NCBI GenBank assembly: GCA_963839725.1
Contig: CAWIWT010000007.1
Coordinates: 124,001-188,000, forward strand
Reading direction: 5' to 3'
From: Kumtagia sp963839725
GTDB lineage: Bacteria > Pseudomonadota > Alphaproteobacteria > Rhizobiales > Rhizobiaceae
Length of the DNA stretch: 64,000 bases
Below are positions 35,359 to 44,679 of the stretch, in pieces; the first letter of the stretch is position 1, and the number at the start of each line of letters is the position of its first letter. The notes under the pieces were generated by a model. That model was not told where the DNA came from. It saw only the letters and a list, made by a program, of their open reading frames with translations, and did not search any database. Both the position numbers and the translations under genes were made by a program.

Positions 35359-36552
35359 TCAACCAGAGCGGCGTTCCTTCACAGGCATGGAGGTTGGCGA
35401 CTGCGAGACGCGAACGCAATCGCGTCCATCCTTCTTTGCCACATATAGTGCTTCGTCGGCACGCTTCATCAATGCGCTCAGTCCTTCAAACGGCCCAAGT
35501 TCGGCAACACCAAAGCTCGCCGTAAACCGCTTGTCATGGGGGAGACCGTCAATCGGAAGCGCGGAGAATGCACTGCGCGCACCTTCCGCGAAAAGCCTCG
35601 CGGCAATCAGGTTCGCTCCGTGCAGCATGATCGCGAACTCCTCGCCGCCCAGCCGAGCGCCAAACTGGCGGCGGCCCGATGAGCTTTTCAGGAGGCCCGC
35701 AAAGGCCTTTATGACGATATCGCCACAGTCATGGCCAAAGGTGTCGTTCACCGATTTGAAATGATCGAGATCGGCGATGATCAACGTTATCGGGATTCCA
35801 AGGTGCGCAGATTTTTCCACCGCGTTTGTGGCGTGCCGTTCAAAGCCACCACGATTGAGAAGCCCCGATAGAGTGTCGGTTTCCGATTCGGCCGTAACCG
35901 CAGCCAGGATGTCACGGACGATGACCACCAGCACCAATAAAGCGAGGGCGATGGCGAAGGCCGCCGACATGGTCTGCGAGATGATGGCGTATTCAGTCCC
36001 CAGATACTCCTGCTCCGTCGCTCCCGTTCCGCCGGAGATACTCATAAGGAACGGTTTGGAAAGGAACTGAAATGCGCTTGCGATCAGGACAACGAGAAGG
36101 ACGGCATCGAGCCGGCGGCGCGACCGCGCAGATCGAAGGATGGAAACACCGATCATCTGCATGACGAAGTAAGGTGACTGATAGACGAGCATTCGCCAGA
36201 TCGATTCACGCGGCATGAACTCGGTCACCGCGCACGCCACAAGGGAAATGAGGAAGGCTATGATGATCAGTCGCGACGGTACTGCGACCGAGTATTTCTT
36301 CGCCAAGCCCACATTGAAGATCGCCATGCCGGCAAGCACGATCGCGAAGGAGATTATGGCGCCTGGGATGCCGCCATCGAAGAGATGTAAGACAAAGAGC
36401 GCCGCGAAGTAGGCCATACCAAGCGCATAAGCGAGCGCAAACCAGCGAGCAGCGGTGAGCTTGGTGCTATAGAATGCAATCGTCATGAAGGCGCTGGCAA
36501 GCAGACCCGCGACGACGAAATTCAAGGCGAGTACAAATCCCGCTCCGCTCAT
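35359..36552 (-). CDS. diguanylate cyclase with seven-helix membrane sensor
   Basis: This 397-aa protein has an N-terminal region of about 200 residues with roughly seven hydrophobic helices and a C-terminal GGDEF domain. The domain has DTLSGLLNRGGFE, the metal-binding DLDHFKSVNDTFGHDCGD and the active-site GGEEF, a normal variant. The inhibitory RxxD site upstream is not present (RRQF instead), so product inhibition may be weak. It makes cyclic di-GMP at the inner membrane; the input signal is unknown. It is convergent with the ClpP-fold gene. Confidence 0.93.
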   Translation of the reverse strand: MSGAGFVLALNFVVAGLLASAFMTIAFYSTKLTAARWFALAYALGMAYFAALFVLHLFDGGIPGAIISFAIVLAGMAIFNVGLAKKYSVAVPSRLIIIAFLISLVACAVTEFMPRESIWRMLVYQSPYFVMQMIGVSILRSARSRRRLDAVLLVVLIASAFQFLSKPFLMSISGGTGATEQEYLGTEYAIISQTMSAAFAIALALLVLVVIVRDILAAVTAESETDTLSGLLNRGGFERHATNAVEKSAHLGIPITLIIADLDHFKSVNDTFGHDCGDIVIKAFAGLLKSSSGRRQFGARLGGEEFAIMLHGANLIAARLFAEGARSAFSALPIDGLPHDKRFTASFGVAELGPFEGLSALMKRADEALYVAKKDGRDCVRVSQSPTSMPVKERRSG

Positions 36553-36665
36553 GGGCGTTAGTTTCCGGCAGCGCTGCGCATTCCGGTGATTTAACCCACG
36601 AGTTTACGACAAAGCGTTAACTTGATATTCGTCGGTAGTCCGCGCGAATAGCGCTGGGCGACACA

Positions 36666-37712
36666 CTAGCATGGCTGGTTTGCGAACGAGTAAAGATTCT
36701 CGTAAGCGTGTGCGGTCTTTTCTATCGAGAAATATTTCGATCTCGCTTGCGAGTATTCGATCGCGCGTATGAATTTTTCATCGTCGCGGGCAATCTCCTC
36801 GACCAGAACTGCCAAGCGCTCATCATCGCCTACCGGGAACCTGTATTCACTGCGGTCGATAACGTCTGCAAGCCCCGCGACGTCACTTGCCAATACCGGC
36901 AGCCGTGAGGCCATGGCCTCCACTGCAGCCAGCCCGAACCCCTCCCAACGAGAAGATTGGACATAGAGGTCCAACCCATCGAGAAACGCCGGTATGTCGC
37001 GAACAAGGCCGGCGAAGTGGGTTCGATCGGCGACGCCCAGCCTTTCCGCAAGCCGTCGAACTGCGTTCATGCGTGACCCCACGCCAGCCAAGTAGAGCTC
37101 GAAATGATCCGGCAGCCGGTGCAGCAGGCGCACCAGCGTGTCCTGGTCCTTCTTTTCCGTGAAACTGCCGATCATTCCAATGCGATACTTGCTGCTGCGC
37201 GGCCGGCGCGAGCGTGGCGCCAACGTGCCGAACCGTGTCAAATCGACACCATTCTCAACGACGTGGATGTTTGTCGGACAAGGAGAAAGCCAATCGGAAA
37301 GGCGCTCCTTTACCGGATTGCTGACCGCAGTCAGGCAATCGTATCGCGCGTAGATTCCACGCTCAAGAATGCGAAGCCAACCGTGTCGCCGGCGGCGGTT
37401 CCAGACGTTGTGTTCCGTGTAAATCTTTCGGAAAGGCAGGAACGCTCCCAAATAAAGAGACGGAAACAGGTGAACATGCACAAGGTCCGCTTCCTTCATT
37501 GCCTTCCAGGCAGCAATCATCGACCCGACATCGTGTAAGCGTACGCGGATTATCTTGTGTGATTTCTCAATGGATATTTCATTCTTACTTTCACGCCAAA
37601 TAATAATAGTGGAGCGATAGTTTTTGCAAAAGCGAGAAAGCTCCGAAACTATTCGTTCGGCTCCGCCATTTGCATTCAGGTCCTTGATTAGATGAACTAC
37701 CTTTGCGGTCAT
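36666..37712 (-). CDS. GT4-type glycosyltransferase
   Basis: This 348-aa GT-B enzyme has the N-terminal acceptor domain (VHLIKDLNANGGAERIVSEL) and the glycine-rich donor domain IGMIGSFTEKKDQDTLVRLL. The C-terminal EX7E region SRWEGFGLAAVEAMASRLPV completes a retaining GT4 transferase. It probably adds a sugar to a lipid-linked glycan in the cytosol. ATG 37712 is used because the Rossmann strand then starts at residue 4. The 5' end and upstream 150 bp are noticeably A+T-richer than neighbours. It lies alone, 11 kb from the polysaccharide cluster. Confidence 0.88.
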   Translation of the reverse strand: MTAKVVHLIKDLNANGGAERIVSELSRFCKNYRSTIIIWRESKNEISIEKSHKIIRVRLHDVGSMIAAWKAMKEADLVHVHLFPSLYLGAFLPFRKIYTEHNVWNRRRRHGWLRILERGIYARYDCLTAVSNPVKERLSDWLSPCPTNIHVVENGVDLTRFGTLAPRSRRPRSSKYRIGMIGSFTEKKDQDTLVRLLHRLPDHFELYLAGVGSRMNAVRRLAERLGVADRTHFAGLVRDIPAFLDGLDLYVQSSRWEGFGLAAVEAMASRLPVLASDVAGLADVIDRSEYRFPVGDDERLAVLVEEIARDDEKFIRAIEYSQARSKYFSIEKTAHAYENLYSFANQPC

Positions 37713-37913
37713 TATTGTAAAATAGAGTCCTCCCCTTCTCACCATTATGAGAGAAATTTCTGCCGCCCGCTAGCGCCGCCGCAGGAGGTGTTACCTCGAA
37801 GGGCATTAGGGGAAACCTGACAGGACACAGCTGAGACCGGCGCGAGTGCACAGCTCGAAAGACATTATCCGGCTCGCGGCGGAACGTACTCAAGAGCCGT
37901 TCCGCCATCGCGT

Positions 37914-39326
37914 TCATTTCCAGTCGCGGATGTCAACGAAATGACCGGCGATCGCTGCTGCAGCCGCCATTGCCGGCGAGACGAGATGCGTACGCCCTTT
38001 GAAGCCCTGGCGGCCCTCGAAATTGCGGTTTGAGGTGGACGCGCACCGCTCATGCGGCTTCAGACGGTCGTCGTTCATCGCCAGGCACATGGAGCAGCCC
38101 GGCTCACGCCAGTCGAAGCCGGCCTCGATAAAAATCTTGTCGAGACCTTCGGACTCCGCCTGTTCCTTCACCAGGCCGGAACCCGGGACGATCATTGCAC
38201 CGACCGTCGAGGCAACCTTTCTGCCTTCGACAACCTTCGCTACGGCGCGCAGATCTTCAATGCGGCCATTGGTGCAGGAGCCGATGAAGACACGATCGAG
38301 AGTGATGTCTGTTATCTTGGTGCCGGGGGTAAGGCCCATATAGTCGAGCGCACGTTTCTTGGAGTTGCGCTTGTTCTCGTCCTCGATTTCTTCCGGATTC
38401 GGCACTGTGCCGAGCACGGAGGCAACGTCCTCCGGCGACGAGCCCCAGGTGACGATGGGCGGCAGTTTCGCCGCGTCGAGCACGATCACCTTGTCGAAAG
38501 GCGCGCCTTCGTCGGATTGCAGCGTTTTCCAATAGTCGAGGGCCATGTCCCATGCCTCGCCCTTCGGAGCACGCGGCTTGTTCTTGACATAGGCGAAAGT
38601 CGTCTCGTCCGGCGCAATCAGGCCGGCGCGGGCGCCGCCTTCGATGGACATGTTGCAGATGGTCATGCGGCCCTCCATCGACAGCGCTCGGATCGCTTCG
38701 CCGGCATATTCGATGACATAGCCGGTGCCGCCAGCCGTGCCGATCTCGCCGATGATGGTAAGAATGATGTCCTTCGCCGTCACGCCGGCAGGCAGCTGCC
38801 CATCGACGCGCACCAGCATGTTCTTCGCCTTGCGCTGGATCAGCGTTTGGGTAGCAAGCACGTGCTCGACCTCCGACGTGCCGATACCATGAGCCAATGC
38901 ACCGAACGCGCCATGCGTCGAAGTGTGGCTGTCGCCGCAGACGATCGTCATGCCGGGCAGGGTGAAGCCCTGCTCGGGGCCGATGATATGTACGATGCCC
39001 TGGCGGACATCGTTTTCCGAGTAGTACTCGACGCCGAAGTCCTTGGCATTTTGCGCCAGCGCCGCGATCTGGATGCGGCTTTCCTCGCTTTTGTTAATGC
39101 CGCGCTTGCGGTCGGGGGAGGTCGGCACGTTGTGGTCGACAACGGCCAGCGTCTTTTCCGGGTGCCGAACCTTGCGGCCCGTCATGCGCAGGCCTTCGAA
39201 GGCTTGCGGGCTGGTCACCTCATGCACGAGGTGGCGGTCGATGTAGAGCAGGCAGGTGCCGTCGTCCTGGCGGTCAACCACGTGATCATCGAAAATCTTG
39301 TCGTAGAGTGTGCGCGGTGCGCTCAT
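37914..39326 (-). CDS. leuC: 3-isopropylmalate dehydratase large subunit
   Basis: This 470-aa aconitase-family enzyme isomerises 2- and 3-isopropylmalate in leucine synthesis. Its [4Fe-4S] ligands are in IGSCTNGR and in EPGCSMCLAMN. Other family segments are CGDSHTSTHGAFGALAHGIG, SEVEHVLATQTL and STSNRNFEGRQG. The partner leuD is not adjacent, as in other alphaproteobacteria where the two subunits are separate. Confidence 0.97.
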   Translation of the reverse strand: MSAPRTLYDKIFDDHVVDRQDDGTCLLYIDRHLVHEVTSPQAFEGLRMTGRKVRHPEKTLAVVDHNVPTSPDRKRGINKSEESRIQIAALAQNAKDFGVEYYSENDVRQGIVHIIGPEQGFTLPGMTIVCGDSHTSTHGAFGALAHGIGTSEVEHVLATQTLIQRKAKNMLVRVDGQLPAGVTAKDIILTIIGEIGTAGGTGYVIEYAGEAIRALSMEGRMTICNMSIEGGARAGLIAPDETTFAYVKNKPRAPKGEAWDMALDYWKTLQSDEGAPFDKVIVLDAAKLPPIVTWGSSPEDVASVLGTVPNPEEIEDENKRNSKKRALDYMGLTPGTKITDITLDRVFIGSCTNGRIEDLRAVAKVVEGRKVASTVGAMIVPGSGLVKEQAESEGLDKIFIEAGFDWREPGCSMCLAMNDDRLKPHERCASTSNRNFEGRQGFKGRTHLVSPAMAAAAAIAGHFVDIRDWK

Positions 39327-39393
39327 GTGCGTAAATCCGTCGATTTGAGCTGAAGAGTGGGATCTTGTCCGGCTTTGCCGGAAGCAGCCAGTC

Positions 39394-39522
39394 TTAGCGG
39401 AGTCGGGTCATGAGCGCGCCGGAAAGGCACGCAAAGAATCGCGCAGGCAGGCGCTTCTTGTCCTGCAGTACGAAGCTCTTGTAGCTCGGATCTCCGAAAA
39501 GCTCTTCCATTGCGCCGCTCAT
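39394..39522 (-). CDS. very small hypothetical protein between purH and leuC
   Basis: A 42-aa frame (MSGAMEELFGDPSYKSFVLQ, then a basic DKKRLPARFFACLSG end) fills the 230-bp purH-leuC gap on the same strand. Its composition is protein-like, but the ribosome site is weak (AAAGATTGAT). No family is recognised; treat it as possible. Confidence 0.3.
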   Translation of the reverse strand: MSGAMEELFGDPSYKSFVLQDKKRLPARFFACLSGALMTRLR

Positions 39523-39555
39523 ATCAATCTTTGGCGATTTCGGCAATTGAACTGT

Positions 39556-41172
39556 TCAATGCCGAAAATGCCGCACGCCGGTGAAGACCATCGCAATGCC
39601 GTGCTCGTCGGCGGCGGCGATCACGTCGTCGTCGCGCATGGAGCCGCCTGGCTGGATGACCGCCGTTGCACCGGCTTCCACCGCCGCTAGAAGGCCATCG
39701 GCGAAGGGAAAGAAAGCGTCGGAGGCGACGACAGAATCTTTCGTCAGCGGTTCCGCAAGGCCGCCAGCCTCCGCTGCGTCCAGCGCCTTGCGGGCGGCGA
39801 TGCGCGAGGAATCGACGCGGCTCATTTGCCCAGCGCCGATGCCGACGGTCGCGCCGTTTCTTGCGTAGACGATGGCGTTCGACTTCACATGCTTGGCGAC
39901 GCGGAAGGCGAAGCGCAGATCGGCAAGTTCGGCGGCTGTCGGCGCACGCTTGGTAACAACCCTCAGGTCAAGCGCCTCGACCACCGCATTGTCGCGCGAC
40001 TGCACTAGAAGCCCGCCGGCAACGGATTTGGCCGTCATGCCTGCCGCTGCCGGATCGGGAAGGCCTCCCGTCACCAGAAGGCGCAAATTCCTCTTCGCCG
40101 CGATGACCGCTTGTGCTTCTTCTGTGGCGTGGGGTGCGATGATCACTTCCGTGAAAGTCTTGACGATCGCCTCCGCGGCTTCCGAATCCAGCAGCCGGTT
40201 GACCGCGACAATGCCGCCAAACGCCGAAACTGGATCGCAGGCCAGCGCCTTCTCATAGGCTTCGCGCAAACTCGCAGCCTCGGCCACTCCGCACGGATTG
40301 GCGTGTTTGATAATCGCCACCGCAGCCGATTTTTGCGGATCGAACTCGCCCACTAGTTCGAAGGCGGCGTCGGTATCATTGATGTTGTTGTAGGATAACT
40401 GCTTGCCCTGAAGCTGGCGGGCGGTGGCAACGCCGGGCCGCTTGTCGCCACTTACATAGAAGCCCGCCGACTGATGCGGGTTCTCTCCATAGCGCATGAC
40501 GGTTTCGAGTTTCCCGCCAAAGGCGCGCCACGCCGGATGTTCGATCTCCAGCGTCTCGGCGAACCATTGCGAGATCGCCGCATCGTAGGTTGCGGTGCGA
40601 GCAAAGGCTTTCGCGGCGAGCTTCTTGCGGAACTCCAGAGTCAGGCTTCCGGTGTTCAGCTCGAGCGCGTTGAGGATGGCGCTGTAGTCTCCCGGATCGG
40701 TGACAATTGCGACATAGGCGTGGTTCTTGGCCGAGGCGCGCACCATGGCCGGTCCGCCTATGTCGATGTTTTCCACCACCGCCGCATAATCCGCCCCAGA
40801 GCGGCGGACGTCCTCGAACGGGTAGAGATTGACCACCACCAGATCGATTGGCTCTATGCGGTTGGCATGCATGGCATCGACATGCTCGGGGTCGTTGCGC
40901 ACACCGAGCAGACCGCCATGCACTGCCGGATGCAGCGTCTTGACACGGCCGTCCATGATTTCGGGAAAGCCGGTGAGCTCAGTGACATCGCGCACCGCAA
41001 TGCCCGCCGCTGTGATCGCCTTGGCGGTGCCGCCGGTGGAGACCAGTTCGATACCGAAGCCGGTGAGCGCACGGGCGAAATCGATCAAGCCGGTCTTGTC
41101 TGAAACCGACAGCAGCGCGCGGTTGACCTGCACGAGGTCGGGCGCGGGAATGTTCTTGGATGCGACGGCCAT
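39556..41172 (-). CDS. purH: bifunctional AICAR transformylase/IMP cyclohydrolase
   Basis: This 538-aa enzyme performs the last two steps of IMP synthesis. The N-terminal cyclohydrolase (MGS-like) domain has LLSVSDKTGLIDFARAL, GGTAK and GRVKTLHPAVHGGLL. The transformylase domain has RYGENPHQSAGFY, IIKHANPCGVA with the catalytic Lys-His pair, AFGGIVAVNR and the C-terminal PGGSMRDDDVIAAADEHG. Start at ATG 41172 matches the family. Upstream are a heparinase-like gene, rsmB and htpX, a common rhizobial order. Confidence 0.97.
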   Translation of the reverse strand: MAVASKNIPAPDLVQVNRALLSVSDKTGLIDFARALTGFGIELVSTGGTAKAITAAGIAVRDVTELTGFPEIMDGRVKTLHPAVHGGLLGVRNDPEHVDAMHANRIEPIDLVVVNLYPFEDVRRSGADYAAVVENIDIGGPAMVRASAKNHAYVAIVTDPGDYSAILNALELNTGSLTLEFRKKLAAKAFARTATYDAAISQWFAETLEIEHPAWRAFGGKLETVMRYGENPHQSAGFYVSGDKRPGVATARQLQGKQLSYNNINDTDAAFELVGEFDPQKSAAVAIIKHANPCGVAEAASLREAYEKALACDPVSAFGGIVAVNRLLDSEAAEAIVKTFTEVIIAPHATEEAQAVIAAKRNLRLLVTGGLPDPAAAGMTAKSVAGGLLVQSRDNAVVEALDLRVVTKRAPTAAELADLRFAFRVAKHVKSNAIVYARNGATVGIGAGQMSRVDSSRIAARKALDAAEAGGLAEPLTKDSVVASDAFFPFADGLLAAVEAGATAVIQPGGSMRDDDVIAAADEHGIAMVFTGVRHFRH

Positions 41173-41403
41173 GCGGCGGGCCTTTCGATCTGGCATCTGA
41201 TGGCGCGGCCCTAACACAGCCCGTCCGGAAATCAAGCCGCGTGACGGCGCAATGCGTTTGGATCGCTTCGGACACGGGCTTCCCGAAAGTCGTGTCTTGA
41301 ACCAGCCGTCAATTTTTGCGATCCCCTCCACCGCAGCCCCACTCCCTTCCGATCTTTCGGAGATGCAGGAAGCCGCCATTGTCAAGTTCCAAGGATAATT
41401 GTC

Positions 41404-43122
41404 CTATATATTCCCAGGCGATGCCGTGGTCTCCCGCCTTCGCCTTTGAAATTGCCACTTCACCTCCGCGACTTCGGATACCGCGAAGGCGAGCACGATC
41501 TGTCGGCTGCGGCGCGGACCGCCGAGTGCCGCGAAGAAGATCAATTCCTCGACGCGCGGGATAACGCTGCTGGAGAAGAACCAACGGTCGGCTTGAGGTG
41601 CCGCGAGCACCAGCCGGCCCTTGTTGTCGCGGAACAATTCGACATCCGGATGGAGATGGAAGCGTATCGCGACATCGTCGAGGCCGGACGATGATGGCGC
41701 CTGCTGGATGAAACGGTCGATGCCGGCAATGCTGTCGCCATCGCCGGTTAAGCCGAGTTTCCGCTCGTGATAGAGGCCGAAACGCGGAACATAGCCATCG
41801 TGCCCGGCGATGAAGCCCTGATTGCCCAATTGGTCGAGGCGTTCGCTGCGGACGGTGCGCGGACCGTCGATCAACGGCGCGCCGATGATCCCGCTGACCC
41901 GGTCCGAATGGTTGAAGCGCGCCGATGACGTATCGTTGACGCAAGCTGTCGAATGCGCGGCGGTGGCGCGGCCGAGCGGCCGGAAATCGTCGGTTCCGAA
42001 CGTGTCGACAGCGGCATTGACGATGAATTGCTGCTTGCCGGAGGAAAGTTCGAACGACAGGCAGCCGGCATGAGCGGCGTCGGCGATTTCCACCGGAGGC
42101 GCCATTCCCGTATCGGCGATCACCACGGTTCCGCTCGCCGCCAGCCGCTCGTAGCCGGAGTGCGGGGCGTGCAGCAGCGGCGCGCCGGCGGTCTCGTCGT
42201 GGCGCAGGATCGCGGCGATCCGTTCATGGATCGTGACGCCCATTCCGTTGAAGTGCGCGAGGCTACCGTCGGCATGCCGAAAGAAGCGGAGCGCGGGCAG
42301 CATGCGCTCGACCGCGCCGATCAGCGCCGCTGGCGGGGCCTCGGCCTGGTTGGCGTAGGTCTGTCGCAGCGGCAGGAGGTCGGCCAGCAGTTCGACCACC
42401 GCCATCGGGTTGCGCGAAATATGCCCCCCATCGGGAAGGATCTGGCGTTCCAGCTCCTCGGTCAGGTTCTGCGTCGCGTTGCGCAGCGCCGAGGCCGGCG
42501 CCGGCAACGACAGTGCGGCATAGGCAAGCGCGATGCGGGCGCGCAGCTTGCCCTCGCCATCCGGCATCTCGCGCACCACCGATCGGAGATAGCGGATCTG
42601 CAAGGCAAGCGAACGCAGGAACGCCCGATAGAACGAGAACTCGGCGCCTTGCAATACGATCGATGAGTGTTGGAGCCAGGCGATTGTGCGCTTCGCTGTG
42701 GTCGATGGCTCCCAGGCGACGCCAGAAATGCGTGTTCCCTGCGACGCGATCCAGTCCGACACCAGGGCGCGAGCATTGGCGGCAGCGAGCTCGGTTCCAG
42801 CGGCGCGCATGTGGCGCAGCCAGCGGAAGCCATTCAAGGATTTTTGCCAGCCGCGGTGCGAGACTTTCATCAGGAAGGGCGAGCGACCCGCCGTCTCGAT
42901 CATCACCCCGCAGAGCGGAAACCGGCCATAGTAGATTTCCACAGCGATCTGCGGATCGGCGAGGCGCAGGTCCGGCGGAGCGATCAGCACGCGCTCTGGC
43001 GTGCGCCCACTGTAGCGCCAACGGTAAAGCGGGCCTGTACGCAGATTGCGGCGCGTTTTTCGCCAGTACTCCCTGGCGATCAGCGCCCAAAGACGCCTGC
43101 TATCAGCTCCAGCAGCCGCCAA
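41404..43122 (-). CDS. heparinase II/III family protein
   Basis: This 572-aa protein has an N-terminal helical toroid (LQIRYLRSVVREMPDGEGKL, ERQILPDGGHISRNPMAVVE) and a C-terminal beta-sandwich with HDGYVPRFGLYHERKLGL, the Heparinase II/III-like domain. Many bacterial members are uncharacterised; action on uronate-containing glycans is inferred from the family. It has no classical signal peptide. No ATG fits; the TTG at 43122 follows GGAGGG at 6 nt. Its stable place between rsmB and purH suggests a housekeeping rather than catabolic role. Confidence 0.87.
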   Translation of the reverse strand: MAAAGADSRRLWALIAREYWRKTRRNLRTGPLYRWRYSGRTPERVLIAPPDLRLADPQIAVEIYYGRFPLCGVMIETAGRSPFLMKVSHRGWQKSLNGFRWLRHMRAAGTELAAANARALVSDWIASQGTRISGVAWEPSTTAKRTIAWLQHSSIVLQGAEFSFYRAFLRSLALQIRYLRSVVREMPDGEGKLRARIALAYAALSLPAPASALRNATQNLTEELERQILPDGGHISRNPMAVVELLADLLPLRQTYANQAEAPPAALIGAVERMLPALRFFRHADGSLAHFNGMGVTIHERIAAILRHDETAGAPLLHAPHSGYERLAASGTVVIADTGMAPPVEIADAAHAGCLSFELSSGKQQFIVNAAVDTFGTDDFRPLGRATAAHSTACVNDTSSARFNHSDRVSGIIGAPLIDGPRTVRSERLDQLGNQGFIAGHDGYVPRFGLYHERKLGLTGDGDSIAGIDRFIQQAPSSSGLDDVAIRFHLHPDVELFRDNKGRLVLAAPQADRWFFSSSVIPRVEELIFFAALGGPRRSRQIVLAFAVSEVAEVKWQFQRRRRETTASPGNI

Positions 43123-43287
43123 GCGGGCCCTCCAAAAACCTGCTCATAACATCTGATTCGGCCCGAAACACCGATCCATGCCCCATGAGCATTGCATGCT
43201 TCCACCGTCCTTGGTGCCCCGCCCGGACGTGTTCACTGAGCGTCTTTAGATGATTCACGCCGCGCTGCGAAGGCATAAGCGAGCTTG

Positions 43288-44679
43288 TTAGTTTGCCTTG
43301 CGCAATCGAGCCGCGAAAAAGCCGTCCATGCCGGAAAGCGAAGGCTCCTGCATCGCCATATCCGCCGGTGTGGTGCGCAGCCAGCCTTCCGGTGTGACGA
43401 ACGCGTCGCCACCGGAAATCTCTCCGGGCTCGATGGGATCGAGGACAATCCCGGGGTTTTCCTTGAGAAATCGCCGGATCATGTCCTCGCCTTCGAGCGG
43501 GTCGAGCGAGCAATTGGAAAACACGATCCTTCCGCCGGGCTTCAGCATGCGCACTGCATTGTCGAGCAGTCGGCGCTGCAGGCCTGCGAGCTTCTCGACG
43601 TCGGCGAATGATTTCGTCCAGGGCACGTCGGGATGGCGGCGTACCGTGCCGGTCGATGAACACGGTGCGTCAAGCAACACGGCATCGAATGGCTGAGCCG
43701 GCTGCCATTTCAGCGTATCGGCTTCGACGATTTCCGCGCTCAGGCCGAGACGGTCGAGATTTGTCTTCAGCCGCGCCGAGCGGTTGCGCGAGGAGTCCAC
43801 GGCGGTGACCAAAGCGCCGGCGCTGGCGAGCTGCGCGGTCTTGCCGCCAGGTGCGGCGCAGAGGTCAGCGATGCGAAGGCCCTTGACATTGCCGAAAAGC
43901 CGAGCCGGAAGAGCTGCGGCAGCGTCCTGCACCCACCACGCACCGTCCGAAAAGCCCGGCAATTCGAGCACGAGCGCAGGAAGGCGCGGGGCCCTCACCG
44001 AACCCGTCGGCAGCACAATCCCGCCAAAAGCGTCGGCCCAGCGCTGCGGCTCTGCCTTAACGGTAAAGTCCATGGGCGGCTCGACCCGATGCGCGGCCAG
44101 GATTTGGGTGGTGCGCTCGGGTCCATAAGCCTTGTTCAGACGGTTAATGAACCAGTCCGGCGCATCGGTTTTCGACGCCAGCGCCTCCGGAAGCGCTGTT
44201 ACCTTGTCACGGGCAATCCCACGCAGCACGGCGTTGACCAGTGCAGCGAAGCGTGCCGTGCGTGGATCGGATTTAGCGTGCGTCACCGCGAGATCGACGG
44301 CGGCACTATCGGGCACATAGAGGAATAGAACCTGTGCAGCGCCAACATGCAGGATGTGGGAAAGCGTGGTGGCATTGCCCGGCAGCGGCGATCGCAGCCG
44401 TGCGGTGATCAAAGCTTCGATGGTACGTCGGTAGCGCAGAGCGCTGACCAGGATCGCGCGTACCAGCGCACGATCGCGAGGCTCCAGCACGCGGAACTGC
44501 GGGTGCCCGTGCTCCACATCGGTCAGTCCGTCGAGTGGCGTCTTGGCATCAATGATTGCCGCCAGCAGCCGCGCTGCTGCCTGGCGCGCGGCGAGGCCGG
44601 GAGTGGCGGGCTGATCGCTGCTGCCGAATGGTGGATTTTTGCCTTGCTTTGCTCTCGCCGGCGATGCCGGGCGGCTCAC
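43288..44679 (-). CDS. rsmB: 16S rRNA (cytosine-C5) methyltransferase, RsmB family
   Basis: This 463-aa protein has an N-terminal NusB-like helical domain (about 30-165) and a Rossmann methyltransferase domain. The SAM-binding motif is IADLCAAPGGKTAQLAS, motif IV is DAPCSSTGTVRRHPD, and the catalytic Cys is in IVFSNCSLDPLEGED. It methylates C967-type positions of 16S rRNA. The start is GTG 44679, overlapping the htpX stop (GTGA), which implies translational coupling. Confidence 0.93.
   Translation of the reverse strand: MSRPASPARAKQGKNPPFGSSDQPATPGLAARQAAARLLAAIIDAKTPLDGLTDVEHGHPQFRVLEPRDRALVRAILVSALRYRRTIEALITARLRSPLPGNATTLSHILHVGAAQVLFLYVPDSAAVDLAVTHAKSDPRTARFAALVNAVLRGIARDKVTALPEALASKTDAPDWFINRLNKAYGPERTTQILAAHRVEPPMDFTVKAEPQRWADAFGGIVLPTGSVRAPRLPALVLELPGFSDGAWWVQDAAAALPARLFGNVKGLRIADLCAAPGGKTAQLASAGALVTAVDSSRNRSARLKTNLDRLGLSAEIVEADTLKWQPAQPFDAVLLDAPCSSTGTVRRHPDVPWTKSFADVEKLAGLQRRLLDNAVRMLKPGGRIVFSNCSLDPLEGEDMIRRFLKENPGIVLDPIEPGEISGGDAFVTPEGWLRTTPADMAMQEPSLSGMDGFFAARLRKAN

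Noticed and set aside
37591..37917. 108-codon minus-strand frame overlapping the leuC stop and the glycosyltransferase start
   Set aside because: The ATGA overlap with leuC looks attractive, but it overlaps 120 bp of the transferase in another frame, and its residues after about 50 are low-complexity translation of A+T-rich DNA.
41404..43122. linking the heparinase II/III gene to the sulfated polysaccharide cluster
   Set aside because: Tempting because heparinases can act on sulfated glycans. But it sits stably between rsmB and purH, on a housekeeping segment, over 5 kb from cysQ and separated from it by opposite-strand genes.
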